A stretch of 32,488 nucleotides of DNA from Bacteroidota bacterium (GTDB lineage: Bacteria > Bacteroidota > Bacteroidia > Flavobacteriales > Schleiferiaceae): positions 1 to 32,488 of the forward strand of contig PZPB01000025.1 in NCBI GenBank assembly GCA_003045865.1, read 5' to 3'. The notes below the pieces were generated by a model, which saw only the letters and a list, made by a program, of their open reading frames with translations, was not told where the DNA came from and did not search any database. Numbering within the stretch: the stretch's first letter is position 1; every line of letters starts with the position of its first letter. This document shows positions 25,760 to 32,488 of the stretch, piece after piece. A program made the position numbers and the translations under genes.

Positions 25760-26395
25760 ATGAGGGTATTTGTAGTTTTATTAATTGTTTTTTTAGCCAA
25801 GACTTCTAAGGCGCAAAACTCTAGCGTAGCCGTGCATGGAACTGCCCTTAGTATTTTAGGCGAAACCACTGGTGGCTCTAGAATTGGTGATGATTTTGGC
25901 CTTGGACTAAATCTACGAATGGCCGCGCCTTTTTTCTTGAGAAATTTGGAAATTAATGGCGAAATCAGTTATTATCAAATCAATATCGATTACACCCAGT
26001 CAGGGTCTGAAATCAGTTTTAATCATACCAAAGCAAGTCAATACAATATAGGTGGAGGATTGACTCTTTACCTTTTTCAAAAGGGCAAAAGACCCTCTAT
26101 GTATCATCCCTATCGCTTTTACATATCCGGTTATGCGGGTGCAAGTGCGCATACTAACGAAATAGTTGAAAGCCACAATATCAACCCCCGTTTTACAGTG
26201 TTTGAGGGCTTAAGCCTCTTCCCTTACGGAGATTTGTTAGGGGGAATTAAAATCCGCATTGATCCGCGAAACAGTATTGACCTTTTTACGGGAGCAAGAA
26301 TGGCATTAAGTGATGCTGTTGACGGTATTGCGGGCACAGGAGGCGCTCCCGACCTTATGATTCGCCTTGGTCTTGGTTTTTGTCATAGCCTATAG
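25760..26395 (+). CDS. Outer-membrane beta-barrel protein, third of three in tandem
   Basis: The 211-residue protein has a signal peptide (through SKAQ, about residue 19) and the same strand order as the second copy, including GETTGGSRIGDDFG, the YHPYRFYISGYAG strand, FPYGDLLGGIKIRIDP and SDAVDGIAG before a closing aromatic strand ending LGFCHSL. The family arose by tandem duplication, with copies 2 and 3 closest. Function is unknown. The 175-nt spacing from the second copy contrasts with the 23 nt between copies 1 and 2, so it may be regulated separately. Confidence 0.8.
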   Translation: MRVFVVLLIVFLAKTSKAQNSSVAVHGTALSILGETTGGSRIGDDFGLGLNLRMAAPFFLRNLEINGEISYYQINIDYTQSGSEISFNHTKASQYNIGGGLTLYLFQKGKRPSMYHPYRFYISGYAGASAHTNEIVESHNINPRFTVFEGLSLFPYGDLLGGIKIRIDPRNSIDLFTGARMALSDAVDGIAGTGGAPDLMIRLGLGFCHSL

Positions 26396-26485
26396 TTTGT
26401 ATTCTTTCAAAAATCGATTTATTTATTCATGGAAGTCATGTTTTTAATCGGTAGCATGCATCACCAAATTGCTGTGGTTAGAACC

Positions 26486-26493
26486 TATCTTTG
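26486..26493 (+). promoter_or_regulatory. -7 promoter box TATCTTTG upstream of yeiH-type gene
   Basis: Exact TAnnTTTG match. An in-frame TTG at 26469 lies upstream of it, and an in-frame TTG at 26508 lies 14 nt downstream, so the downstream codon is the more likely start. Confidence 0.45.
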
Positions 26494-26507
26494 CAAAAAA
26501 AATAGTC

Positions 26508-27440
26508 TTGTTCAAACCGTCAGCCCTCCTCTTAAAAGTATTTTTTTGGATTTTAATTGTCCTAAGTCTTAGCCCCTGGATTAATCCCCCAGTAGCCTTA
26601 CTACTTGGCTTTTTGTTTAGCCATTTCTTATCTAACCCCTATGCTAAGCAAAACAAAGAGGCAGTAAATTGGACTTTAAAATCGGCAGTAGTTGGTTTGG
26701 GTTTTGGCCTATCAGCCGAAAAGGCTCTGAGTGCTGGTGCAGATGGATTCTTAATTACAGTAATAAGTATTAGCACTACTCTGCTATTAGGCTGGCTTTT
26801 AGGGAAAGCCTTAAAATTAAATAGCCGTTCTAGTTATTTGCTCTCTTCAGGCACCGCCATTTGTGGAGGTAGTGCCATTGCTGCTATCGCTCCAATTATA
26901 AAAGCTAACGAACGCGATATTAGTATGGCGATGGGTACGGTTTTCTTATTGAACTCTGTAGCCTTGATTATCTTCCCTTTTATTGGTGAAGCTCTTAGCC
27001 TTAGTCAGGAACAGTTTGGCTTATGGGCAGCCATTGCCATACATGATACTAGCTCTGTTGTGGGAGCGGCCGCTGCCTACGGTGAAGAAGCCTTAGAAAT
27101 TGCTACCACCGTAAAGCTCGCGAGAGCCTTATGGATTATTCCCTTAGCACTAATTACCGCTCGGATCTTTAAAAGCGAAGGGAAAATTAAGTTTCCTTAT
27201 TTTATTCTACTTTTTATCGCAGCAATTATTATTAACTCCTACCTGGGTTTCCCAAAGGAGTTCAGTGACGGTATCAGTCAAGTTTCGAGGCGAGTACTTA
27301 CCGCCACGTTATTTTTAGTAGGAGCTGGACTTTCGGTTAAAAAAATCAAGCAAGCTGGAGTGCCATCCTTAATTTTAGGATTGAGCTTATGGATTTTTAT
27401 TTCCCTTAGTAGTTTGGCCTTTATCTTTTGGTATAACTAA
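26508..27440 (+). CDS. YeiH/UPF0324 family putative sulfate exporter
   Basis: From TTG 26508 the product is 310 residues with about nine or ten membrane helices. It has the family hallmarks: 'INPPVALLLGFLFSH' near the N-terminus, 'SSGTAICGGSAIAAIAPII' in the middle, 'IHDTSSVVGAAAAYG', and 'FLVGAGLSVKKIK' near the end. Family members are annotated as putative sulfate (or taurine-derived sulfonate) exporters, without firm biochemical proof. The frame is open further up to TTG 26469, but a perfect -7 box lies between the two codons. No ATG is available. The stop overlaps the convergent small membrane protein by 4 nt. Confidence 0.88.
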   Translation: MFKPSALLLKVFFWILIVLSLSPWINPPVALLLGFLFSHFLSNPYAKQNKEAVNWTLKSAVVGLGFGLSAEKALSAGADGFLITVISISTTLLLGWLLGKALKLNSRSSYLLSSGTAICGGSAIAAIAPIIKANERDISMAMGTVFLLNSVALIIFPFIGEALSLSQEQFGLWAAIAIHDTSSVVGAAAAYGEEALEIATTVKLARALWIIPLALITARIFKSEGKIKFPYFILLFIAAIIINSYLGFPKEFSDGISQVSRRVLTATLFLVGAGLSVKKIKQAGVPSLILGLSLWIFISLSSLAFIFWYN

Positions 27441-27787
27441 AAAAGGAGTGCTTCAAAACCTAAAAGCAATTGCCAAATTAGGGTTATCAAGGACAATAGG
27501 ATGTAAAGATATTTTCTAACGAAATTTTTTAGCTTCTTTCTATTTAGCTTGAATCCTGCACTTTCCAGTAGATGCGAATAAAAAGTAGTATCGTCGCTTA
27601 CATCTAAATCGTGCTTAGCATTTAATAAGCACCTATTGAAAACTATGAATTGAATTACGACTAGTAGGTAAGCAGTAACCATTAAGTACCATGAAAATAA
27701 AAATGGCCCGAGCCAAGCCAACAGTGTAATTAGTAGGTGAAACCAAAAAACCCAATTGCGGGCACTATGTGATTGAGCATTACTCAT
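27437..27787 (-). CDS. Small membrane protein of unknown function
   Basis: The 116-residue protein has about three hydrophobic helices (roughly 11-30, 33-52 and 92-114) around a conserved-looking soluble loop (53-88) with NRCLLNAKHDLD, then DDTTFYSHLLE and a basic KLNRKKLKNFVRKYLY. I do not recognise the family with certainty. It is the last gene after truA and the ABC exporter (14-nt gap to the exporter stop), so it could serve the exporter or be an unrelated passenger. Its stop overlaps that of the yeiH-type gene by 4 nt. Confidence 0.75.
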   Translation of the reverse strand: MSNAQSHSARNWVFWFHLLITLLAWLGPFLFSWYLMVTAYLLVVIQFIVFNRCLLNAKHDLDVSDDTTFYSHLLESAGFKLNRKKLKNFVRKYLYILLSLITLIWQLLLGFEALLF

Positions 27788-27801
27788 CTTAAAGGTTCAA
27801 T

Positions 27802-29625
27802 TTATACTTGAGAGAATTGCATCGAATAAAGTCGGGTATAAAATCCACCCTTAGCTAAAAGTTCTTCGTGGGTGCCCTCTTCCACCACTTCACCATGATC
27901 CATAACTATAATTTTATTAGCCTTTTTAATGGTCGCTAATCTATGCGCAATAACCACTGAAGTGCGGCCTTCCGTAATCTTTTCAATTGCTTTTTGAATC
28001 AATTGCTCACTTTGGGTGTCAATAGAGCTGGTCGCTTCATCTAAAACCAAAACTGAGGGATTAGAAACATAGGCCCTTAAAAAGGAAAGTAATTGTCGTT
28101 GTCCCACGGAAAGCATATTACCTCTTTCCTGCACATTATAATTATACTGATCAGGCAGAGATTCAATAAAATCGTTTACCCCAATAAAGGCGGCAGCTTC
28201 CGCCACTTCTTCGTGACTAATATCCTTGTTTAGGGTAATGTTGTTTTTAATGGAATCACTAAATAAGAACACATCTTGGAGAACCACAGCAATATTCTCT
28301 CTTAAATTACCCAATTTTATTTTTCTAATATCCACCCCATCGAGTAATATTTCACCTTCCCAAATTTCATAAAAACGGCCCAGAAGGTTTATCAAGGTTG
28401 ACTTACCTGCTCCTGTTGCGCCAACTATCGCTAGGGTTTCGCCTGGAGCCGCTCTAAAGCTTACATTTTTAATAATTGGCTCATCTGGTAAATACCCGAA
28501 GGTTACATTTCGAAATTCTATTTCCCCTTTTACCTCCGAAAGTTCCTCTTCACCCTTATCCTCAATTCGATCTTTAGTATCTAATACCTTAAAAACTCTT
28601 TCACTACTTACCATGCCCATTTGCAAAGTATTGAAGCGATCGGCTAGCTGGCGCAAAGGACGAAATAGCATGTTCACAAAAATAATAATGGCTGTTATTT
28701 CACCAAGTGTTATGTCTCTACTTGGAGCATCACCAGCCCAGTTAAAGAAATTGTGCATCCAAATTTGTAGCGAATATTTTTCACTAACACCTGCCGCTTG
28801 TAAACCACCATACCATACTACTAGACCAATACTTATGGCACTCATAATTTCTATAACCGGCAGAAAGATTGAAAAATACCAAATTGAGCGAATGTGCGCC
28901 TCGCGATGTAAATCGTTATTTTCTTTAAAGCTTTTCATTTCTGAGGCCTCACGATTAAAAATCTGCACGACGTTCATACCGCTAATATGTTCTTGTACGA
29001 AAGCGTTAAGCGTGGCCACTTGGGTTCTAACGTCTTGAAATGATGCCTTTATTTTAAGCTGAAATAAGCGTGTAGCATAATATAAAACAGGCACAACAGA
29101 AAGAGATATAAGCACTAAGCGATAGTCGAAAAAATAAAACATCGCTAGGACCATAACCACAATTTTTAGCAGGTCACCAAAAATAACGAGGATGCCCGAA
29201 GCAAAAATATCCGCAATGGTTTCTATATCGGAAACCGCCCTGGTTACTAAGGTACCGATTGGCGTTTGATCGAAATACTTCAGTTTGAAAGATAGAATGT
29301 GCTGGTAAAGCTGAATGCGTAAATCGCGGATAATACTTTGACCTAAAAAATTTGCTCCAAAAATAAATAGGAATTGAATTAAAGCCTCTAGAACCAAAAG
29401 AACCCCTAAAATTAGGGTGAAGTTCAATAACATATCCGCATTAGGAACAAGGATAAAATTATCGATGCTGTACTGAATTAAAATAGGCCTCGCGGTAGAC
29501 AAGGCACTGAGCAATAGCGTGAGAACGAAAGAACCGTAATATACAAAGCGATAAGGCTTCACATAGGTTAAAATTTTTGCTAAAAGATTCAAATCGAATG
29601 CTTTACCACTAACTCCTTCTGCCAT
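27802..29625 (-). CDS. ABC exporter (fused permease and ATPase, MsbA/MdlB-like)
   Basis: The 607-residue half-transporter has six membrane helices within about residues 25-330 and a nucleotide-binding domain from about 368. It carries Walker A GATGAGKST (402-410), the Q-loop at VVLQD, signature LSVGQRQ (505-511, a GQ variant of LSGGQ), Walker B VLVLDEATSS and the H-loop His561. As a half-transporter it probably works as a homodimer or with another chain, exporting lipid or drug-like substrates. Residues 276-308 form an extra loop between helices 5 and 6 ('QAAGVSEKYSLQIWMHNFF'). Its ATG follows directly on the truA stop with no gap, so they share an operon. Confidence 0.94.
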   Translation of the reverse strand: MAEGVSGKAFDLNLLAKILTYVKPYRFVYYGSFVLTLLLSALSTARPILIQYSIDNFILVPNADMLLNFTLILGVLLVLEALIQFLFIFGANFLGQSIIRDLRIQLYQHILSFKLKYFDQTPIGTLVTRAVSDIETIADIFASGILVIFGDLLKIVVMVLAMFYFFDYRLVLISLSVVPVLYYATRLFQLKIKASFQDVRTQVATLNAFVQEHISGMNVVQIFNREASEMKSFKENNDLHREAHIRSIWYFSIFLPVIEIMSAISIGLVVWYGGLQAAGVSEKYSLQIWMHNFFNWAGDAPSRDITLGEITAIIIFVNMLFRPLRQLADRFNTLQMGMVSSERVFKVLDTKDRIEDKGEEELSEVKGEIEFRNVTFGYLPDEPIIKNVSFRAAPGETLAIVGATGAGKSTLINLLGRFYEIWEGEILLDGVDIRKIKLGNLRENIAVVLQDVFLFSDSIKNNITLNKDISHEEVAEAAAFIGVNDFIESLPDQYNYNVQERGNMLSVGQRQLLSFLRAYVSNPSVLVLDEATSSIDTQSEQLIQKAIEKITEGRTSVVIAHRLATIKKANKIIVMDHGEVVEEGTHEELLAKGGFYTRLYSMQFSQV

Positions 29626-30372
29626 TTATATAAAAATATCTTGAGGGTAAACTACCCTAATTAAGTATAATCCTTGTGCTGGAACAGACTGTCCAGCTTT
29701 TTTTCGGTCTTGCGCTTCTATCATTTTCTGAAAGTCCTCCAAACACATTCTTCCTTTACCTACTTCCAGCAAACTGCCCACAATCGCTCTAACCATGTTT
29801 CGTAAAAACCGATCCGCACTAATATGAAAAACCCACTCTGCCCCGCGGTCTTCCCAATAAGCTTGGCGAATGTCGCAGATATTTGTTTTGGTTTGCGTTC
29901 TCGATTTTGAAAAGGAGCTAAAATCCCTTTTACCAATGAGTAAATTAGATGCCGCTTGCATGGCTTCTAAATTTAGGGGGTAAAAAATATTAGCTGCTAA
30001 GTTATGATTAAATGGACTTCTTTGCCTGTTTATTCGATACTCGTAAGATCGTTGAATGGCATCAAAACGAGCATGGATATTTGGTTTAACAACAAACATG
30101 GCATTAATAACCACATCTGGCGCAAGCAGCTTGTTTAGGTTTTGCACTAAGGTAGAAGTGTCTTCAATCCCTTCATCCCAATCGAAATGAGCGAACATCT
30201 CTTTAGCATGCACTCCCGTGTCGGTGCGACCAGCAGCAATAACATTAATATCCTTTCTTAACAAAAGTGATAAATGCTTGTTAAGATGTTCTTGTACCGT
30301 ATAGCCATTAGGCTGAATTTGCCAACCGTGAAAATGGGTGCCGAGATAAGCAAGTTTTAGGAAATAGCGCAA
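29626..30372 (-). CDS. truA: tRNA pseudouridine(38-40) synthase
   Basis: The 248-residue protein has the TruA fold: an N-terminal 'RYFLKLAYLGTHFHGWQIQPN', the catalytic AAGRTDTGVHA (47-56, Asp51) and C-terminal 'DRFLRNMVRAIVGSLLEVGKGR'. It converts uridines 38-40 in the anticodon arm to pseudouridine. The start is TTG at 30372; the frame is open upstream without ATG, and a -7 box ends 17 nt before this TTG, fitting a short leader. The stop TAA and the ATG of the ABC exporter are contiguous with no gap. Confidence 0.95.
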   Translation of the reverse strand: MRYFLKLAYLGTHFHGWQIQPNGYTVQEHLNKHLSLLLRKDINVIAAGRTDTGVHAKEMFAHFDWDEGIEDTSTLVQNLNKLLAPDVVINAMFVVKPNIHARFDAIQRSYEYRINRQRSPFNHNLAANIFYPLNLEAMQAASNLLIGKRDFSSFSKSRTQTKTNICDIRQAYWEDRGAEWVFHISADRFLRNMVRAIVGSLLEVGKGRMCLEDFQKMIEAQDRKKAGQSVPAQGLYLIRVVYPQDIFI

Positions 30373-30378
30373 AAGGAC

Positions 30379-30386
30379 TTTCTTTG
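30379..30386 (+). promoter_or_regulatory. Possible -7 box TTTCTTTG for the phosphodiesterase
   Basis: One mismatch to TAnnTTTG. Its TTTG forms part of the palindrome CTTTGC-G-GCAAAG at 30382-30394. The ATG at 30420 is 33 nt downstream with AGAAGA just before it. Confidence 0.3.
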
Positions 30387-30389
30387 CGG

Positions 30390-30397
30390 CAAAGGTA
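30390..30397 (-). promoter_or_regulatory. -7 promoter box TACCTTTG for truA
   Basis: Reads TACCTTTG on the minus strand, an exact match and identical to the tsaD and DUF4159 boxes. It lies 17 nt before the truA TTG start and interleaves with the divergent box at 30379-30386. Confidence 0.5.
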
Positions 30398-30419
30398 TTT
30401 AAAAGCTAGAAGAAGATAC

Positions 30420-30920
30420 ATGAAGATTACTCTATTAAGCGATAGTCATTCTTATATGGATGAGCAAGTTTTAAAGTTATGCGCAGGAAGCGATGAAATT
30501 TGGCATGCGGGTGATATCGGTAGCCCGAGAGTATGCGATCAACTAGCTAAAGTGGCTAAAGTTAGAGCCGTTTTTGGGAATATTGATGACCCAAGCCTAC
30601 GGAGAGAATGGCCCGAAGAACTAGCTTTCGAAATTGAAAATTATAAAGTTTGGATGACCCATATTGGTGGTTATCCTGGTAGATATCATCGTGGCATTAA
30701 AGAAAAGCTTCGTGAATTCAAACCCGATCTTTATATCTGTGGTCATAGCCATATATTAAAAGTGATGTCTGACAAGGATTTGGGATTACTCCATATGAAT
30801 CCTGGTGCGATTGGTAAACAAGGTCTACACCAAATAAGAACCTTACTCCGCTTTAAAATTGAGAACGGAAAGTTAAGTGATTTGGAAGTTGTTGAACTGG
30901 AACGCTGGCCTAAAAACTAA
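30420..30920 (+). CDS. YfcE/MJ0936-type metallophosphodiesterase
   Basis: From ATG 30420 the product is 166 residues. It has the calcineurin-like metal-binding series: SDSHSY (7-12), WHAGDIG, FGNID, a His in 'MTHIGG' and CGHSHI, then 'MNPGAIG'. The length fits the YfcE/MJ0936 family of small, single-domain phosphodiesterases that act on model substrates; the natural substrate is unknown. A TTG at 30384 would extend it by twelve basic residues but lies in the promoter-like box, so ATG 30420 is used; an AGAAGA stretch precedes it. Its stop overlaps the DUF4293 stop by 4 nt. Confidence 0.9.
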   Translation: MKITLLSDSHSYMDEQVLKLCAGSDEIWHAGDIGSPRVCDQLAKVAKVRAVFGNIDDPSLRREWPEELAFEIENYKVWMTHIGGYPGRYHRGIKEKLREFKPDLYICGHSHILKVMSDKDLGLLHMNPGAIGKQGLHQIRTLLRFKIENGKLSDLEVVELERWPKN

Positions 30921-31321
30921 CGTAAGCGATCGGCCGCTCTAATCATCATTTCGTCTTGCATAACTCCACGGTTGGCTAGCGAAATTAAAACAACACTTAC
31001 GATAGGCAGGAAAATACCGATGCCTAAAGCTTTAGGATCGGTGCCGAAATTCTCGTACCAGAAGTAAAAAAGAAAACCGATCACGATAAAAAGAAGTATA
31101 ATATTGAGTCGCCCCAACACCACTTGCAGCTGACGCCTTTTAAACATAAAAAGAGCTACAAAACTTAAAATAGCACTTAAAATAAAGAGCGTCAAGAAAA
31201 TAGGATAATCCACCAAAGTCTTACGCCCTGTCTCGCTTTGAAAAAAGCTCACAAAAAAAGCAAGAAGGCCCATGATTAAACCTGAGGCCGCGAAATATAG
31301 CGTCTGAATTCTCTGAATCAT
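30917..31321 (-). CDS. DUF4293 family membrane protein
   Basis: The 134-residue protein has four membrane helices (about 8-28, 40-58, 68-88 and 98-115) and the DUF4293 opening MIQRIQTLYF, closing with 'MMIRAADRLR'. The family is restricted to Bacteroidota, often near rho, and has no known function. A CAATTTTG at 31343-31336 on the minus strand, one mismatch from the -7 consensus, lies 14 nt before the ATG. The 3' end overlaps the phosphodiesterase gene by 4 nt. It is divergent from rho across a 195-nt region. Confidence 0.9.
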   Translation of the reverse strand: MIQRIQTLYFAASGLIMGLLAFFVSFFQSETGRKTLVDYPIFLTLFILSAILSFVALFMFKRRQLQVVLGRLNIILLFIVIGFLFYFWYENFGTDPKALGIGIFLPIVSVVLISLANRGVMQDEMMIRAADRLR

Positions 31322-31389
31322 TTTAAAATTTTCGACAAAATTGCTAAAAATTGTGGGATAAGCTTAGGCTTAATGGAATTCTTTGTAAT

Positions 31390-31457
31390 ATTGTGCACCT
31401 TGTTAAGGAGAACGATTTGTAAAAATATCCTAGTTAAAGGATATGCCTTAGCACAAT
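31390..31457 (+). ncRNA. Candidate structured RNA upstream of rho
   Basis: A nested fold can be drawn: ATTGTGC (31390-31396) pairs with GCACAAT (31451-31457); TAAGG (31404-31408) with CCTTA (31446-31450); ATATCCT (31425-31431) with AGGATAT (31438-31444) around a 6-nt loop. On the 3' side the three arms are contiguous apart from one G. A competing hairpin CCTT-GTT-AAGG (31398-31408) would exclude the middle stem. ATTCTTTG at 31378-31385, a poor -7 match, could start a transcript near 31391. A T-rich stretch follows from 31464. It may be a small RNA or cis-element; it does not match a family I know. Confidence 0.3.
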
Positions 31458-31499
31458 CACCATCTTTTATTTCATCTTTTTAGAAAGATTAAGCAAAAT

Positions 31500-31509
31500 T
31501 ATCTTTTTG
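31500..31509 (+). promoter_or_regulatory. Possible -7 box TATCTTTTTG upstream of rho
   Basis: A TAnnTTTG-like box with two extra T residues, ending 7 nt before the rho ATG. If used, rho mRNA would be nearly leaderless and exclude the upstream RNA fold. Confidence 0.3.
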
Positions 31510-31516
31510 TATTCCC

Positions 31517-32488
31517 ATGTACGACATTAATCAGTTAAAGGCTTTAAAGCTGCCCGAGCTTAGGCAAATTGGAGAAGCCGCCCGCATTAGTAAATTCCGC
31601 ACTATCAAGAAATTAGAGCTTATCTATGCGATTTTAGATAAACAAGCCGTAAATCCAGAGGCGGTTAAAGACATTAAGTTTACGCCGGTACCGGACGACA
31701 AGCCTGCTGAAGTTGAAATGGCTCCAGAACCAAAAGAAAAAGTTATTTCGGCGAAGCCAATCCTTCGGAAAAAAAATCCCGAGGAAAATAAAGAGTCTAG
31801 CACTGAAAACCCTAAAGCTGCTGGCGACCAACGCAGAGATCCGCGTGCCAAAAACACCGACTCGCGTCCTCCACGCGGAGATAGACAGAACGAAAAGCTT
31901 CCCAATAAGCGTACAAATCCCGACTTAAAAGAGGACGAAGCAAAGGATGGTCCTGAGAATAGTGCAAAACCTATTATCAAAGATCGAAGAAACGATAACC
32001 CTCGCGATAACCGTCCTCATAAAAACGATAATCGTAAAAACGATCCCCGCCCAGAAGCTCGTAAAGACGAAAGAAAGGAGGATCGTAATGATGATCGAAA
32101 AGAGGACAGAAAGGAGGATCGTAAAGAAGAGCGCAATGATAATAACCGCACTGAAAATCGCTCGGATAACAACCGTAACGATTCTAACCGCGGCCAAGAC
32201 TCAAGGCAGAATAACAATCCTAGACAAAACAACAATCAACGTAATCGCCATCGCGAATATGACTTTGATGGTATTGTAGTAAGCGAAGGCGTATTAGAAA
32301 TGATGCCGGATGGTTATGGTTTCTTGCGTTCAAGCGATTTCAACTATTTAAATTCCCCTGACGATATTTATGTGTCACAAAACCAAGTAAAGCTTTTTGG
32401 CTTGCGCACGGGTGACACAGTAAAGGGTCAGATTAGGCCTCCGAAAGAAGGTGAAAAATATTTTCCATTAGTTAAAGTAGAAAGTATT
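31517..32488 (+). CDS. rho: Transcription termination factor Rho, N-terminal part (cut by window)
   Basis: The frame is open from ATG 31517 to the last base, giving 324 residues and no stop. Residues 1-45 form the Rho N-terminal helical domain ([18 protein letters not shown]). Residues about 48-247 are a long disordered insertion; about 155-246 is dominated by Asp, Arg, Asn, Lys and Glu with RKED/DRKE repeats. Residues 254-324 are the RNA-binding cold-shock-like domain ([16 protein letters not shown], '[18 protein letters not shown]'). The helicase domain lies beyond the window. Rho is a hexameric RNA-dependent ATPase ending transcription. Bacteroides Rho has a comparable insertion that can drive phase separation. 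Other frames in the repeat region give long but spurious reading frames. Confidence 0.95.
   Translation, partial: MYDINQLKALKLPELRQIGEAARISKFRTIKKLELIYAILDKQAVNPEAVKDIKFTPVPDDKPAEVEMAPEPKEKVISAKPILRKKNPEENKESSTENPKAAGDQRRDPRAKNTDSRPPRGDRQNEKLPNKRTNPDLKEDEAKDGPENSAKPIIKDRRNDNPRDNRPHKNDNRKNDPRPEARKDERKEDRNDDRKEDRKEDRKEERNDNNRTENRSDNNRNDSNRGQDSRQNNNPRQNNNQRNRHREYDFDGIVVSEGVLEMMPDGYGFLRSSDFNYLNSPDDIYVSQNQVKLFGLRTGDTVKGQIRPPKEGEKYFPLVKVESI

Noticed and set aside
26416-26450. Possible terminator after the third barrel gene (CATG-GAAGT-CATG followed by TTTTT)
   Set aside because: The stem has only 4 bp and the outer CGATT/AATCG pairing needs large internal loops. It is too weak to call.
31947-32279. 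Long second reading frame within rho, with AAAGGAGG just before an ATG at 32088
   Set aside because: It lies in the low-complexity repeat region, where skewed composition removes stops in several frames. Its product is a run of Ile, Thr and Ala without domain features, and Shine-Dalgarno sequences are not a reliable start signal in Bacteroidota.
1-32488. Search for mobile elements, defence systems, toxin-antitoxin pairs or biosynthetic clusters
   Set aside because: No transposase, integrase, restriction, CRISPR-Cas, polymerase-like or biosynthetic domains were recognised; the genes are core or envelope functions with uniform codon style.

Overview
The window looks like chromosomal core DNA from a member of the Bacteroidota, most likely a free-living flavobacterium-like lineage. 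Markers are a Rho factor with a very long disordered arginine/aspartate/asparagine-rich insertion, a gliding-motility/type IX secretion C-terminal domain (CHU_C type), DUF4293, DUF4159, a PG_1098-type THUMP-like methyltransferase, MbnP-like lipoproteins, and many upstream boxes matching the Bacteroidota -7 element TAnnTTTG. I see no rRNA, tRNA, IS element, prophage or CRISPR array. There is no intergenic gap above 300 bases; the largest are 550-783 (234 nt), 31322-31516 (195 nt) and 25585-25759 (175 nt).

Layout. 1-6999 (+): the end of a NUDIX CoA pyrophosphatase, a divergent PlsC-like acyltransferase, two tandem MbnP-like lipoproteins, the peptidoglycan-recycling ligase mpl, and a tightly overlapping pyrR-pyrB-rnz unit. 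6977-11326 (-): a very large TamB-like envelope protein. 11383-19414 (+): tsaD-rsmE (tRNA and rRNA modification), then DUF4159 / AI-2E-family transporter / THUMP-like methyltransferase as an overlapping cluster, then a 1072-residue secreted beta-propeller/PKD protein. 19404-23246 (-): dnaJ-like membrane protein, hisS and hutH. 23329-27440 (+): a stomatin-like SPFH protein, three consecutive outer-membrane barrel genes (two clear paralogues, the first more distant), and a YeiH-type transporter. 27437-30372 (-): truA, an ABC exporter and a small membrane protein. 30420-30920 (+): a YfcE-type phosphodiesterase. 30917-31321 (-): DUF4293. 31517-end (+): rho, cut by the window edge.

Genes are packed very tightly. 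All four convergent gene pairs overlap at their stop codons, leaving no room for intrinsic terminators. Several start codons lie within about 5-20 nt of a TAnnTTTG box, implying leaderless or near-leaderless mRNAs; this also lets several starts be corrected (mpl, tsaD, hisS, yeiH, pde). I did not find an obviously new multi-gene system. The best leads are regulatory or architectural: a nested RNA fold upstream of rho, interleaved divergent promoters between truA and the phosphodiesterase, a pyrR operon with no leader for PyrR to bind, and a tamB gene whose conserved N-terminus extends upstream of any standard start codon.
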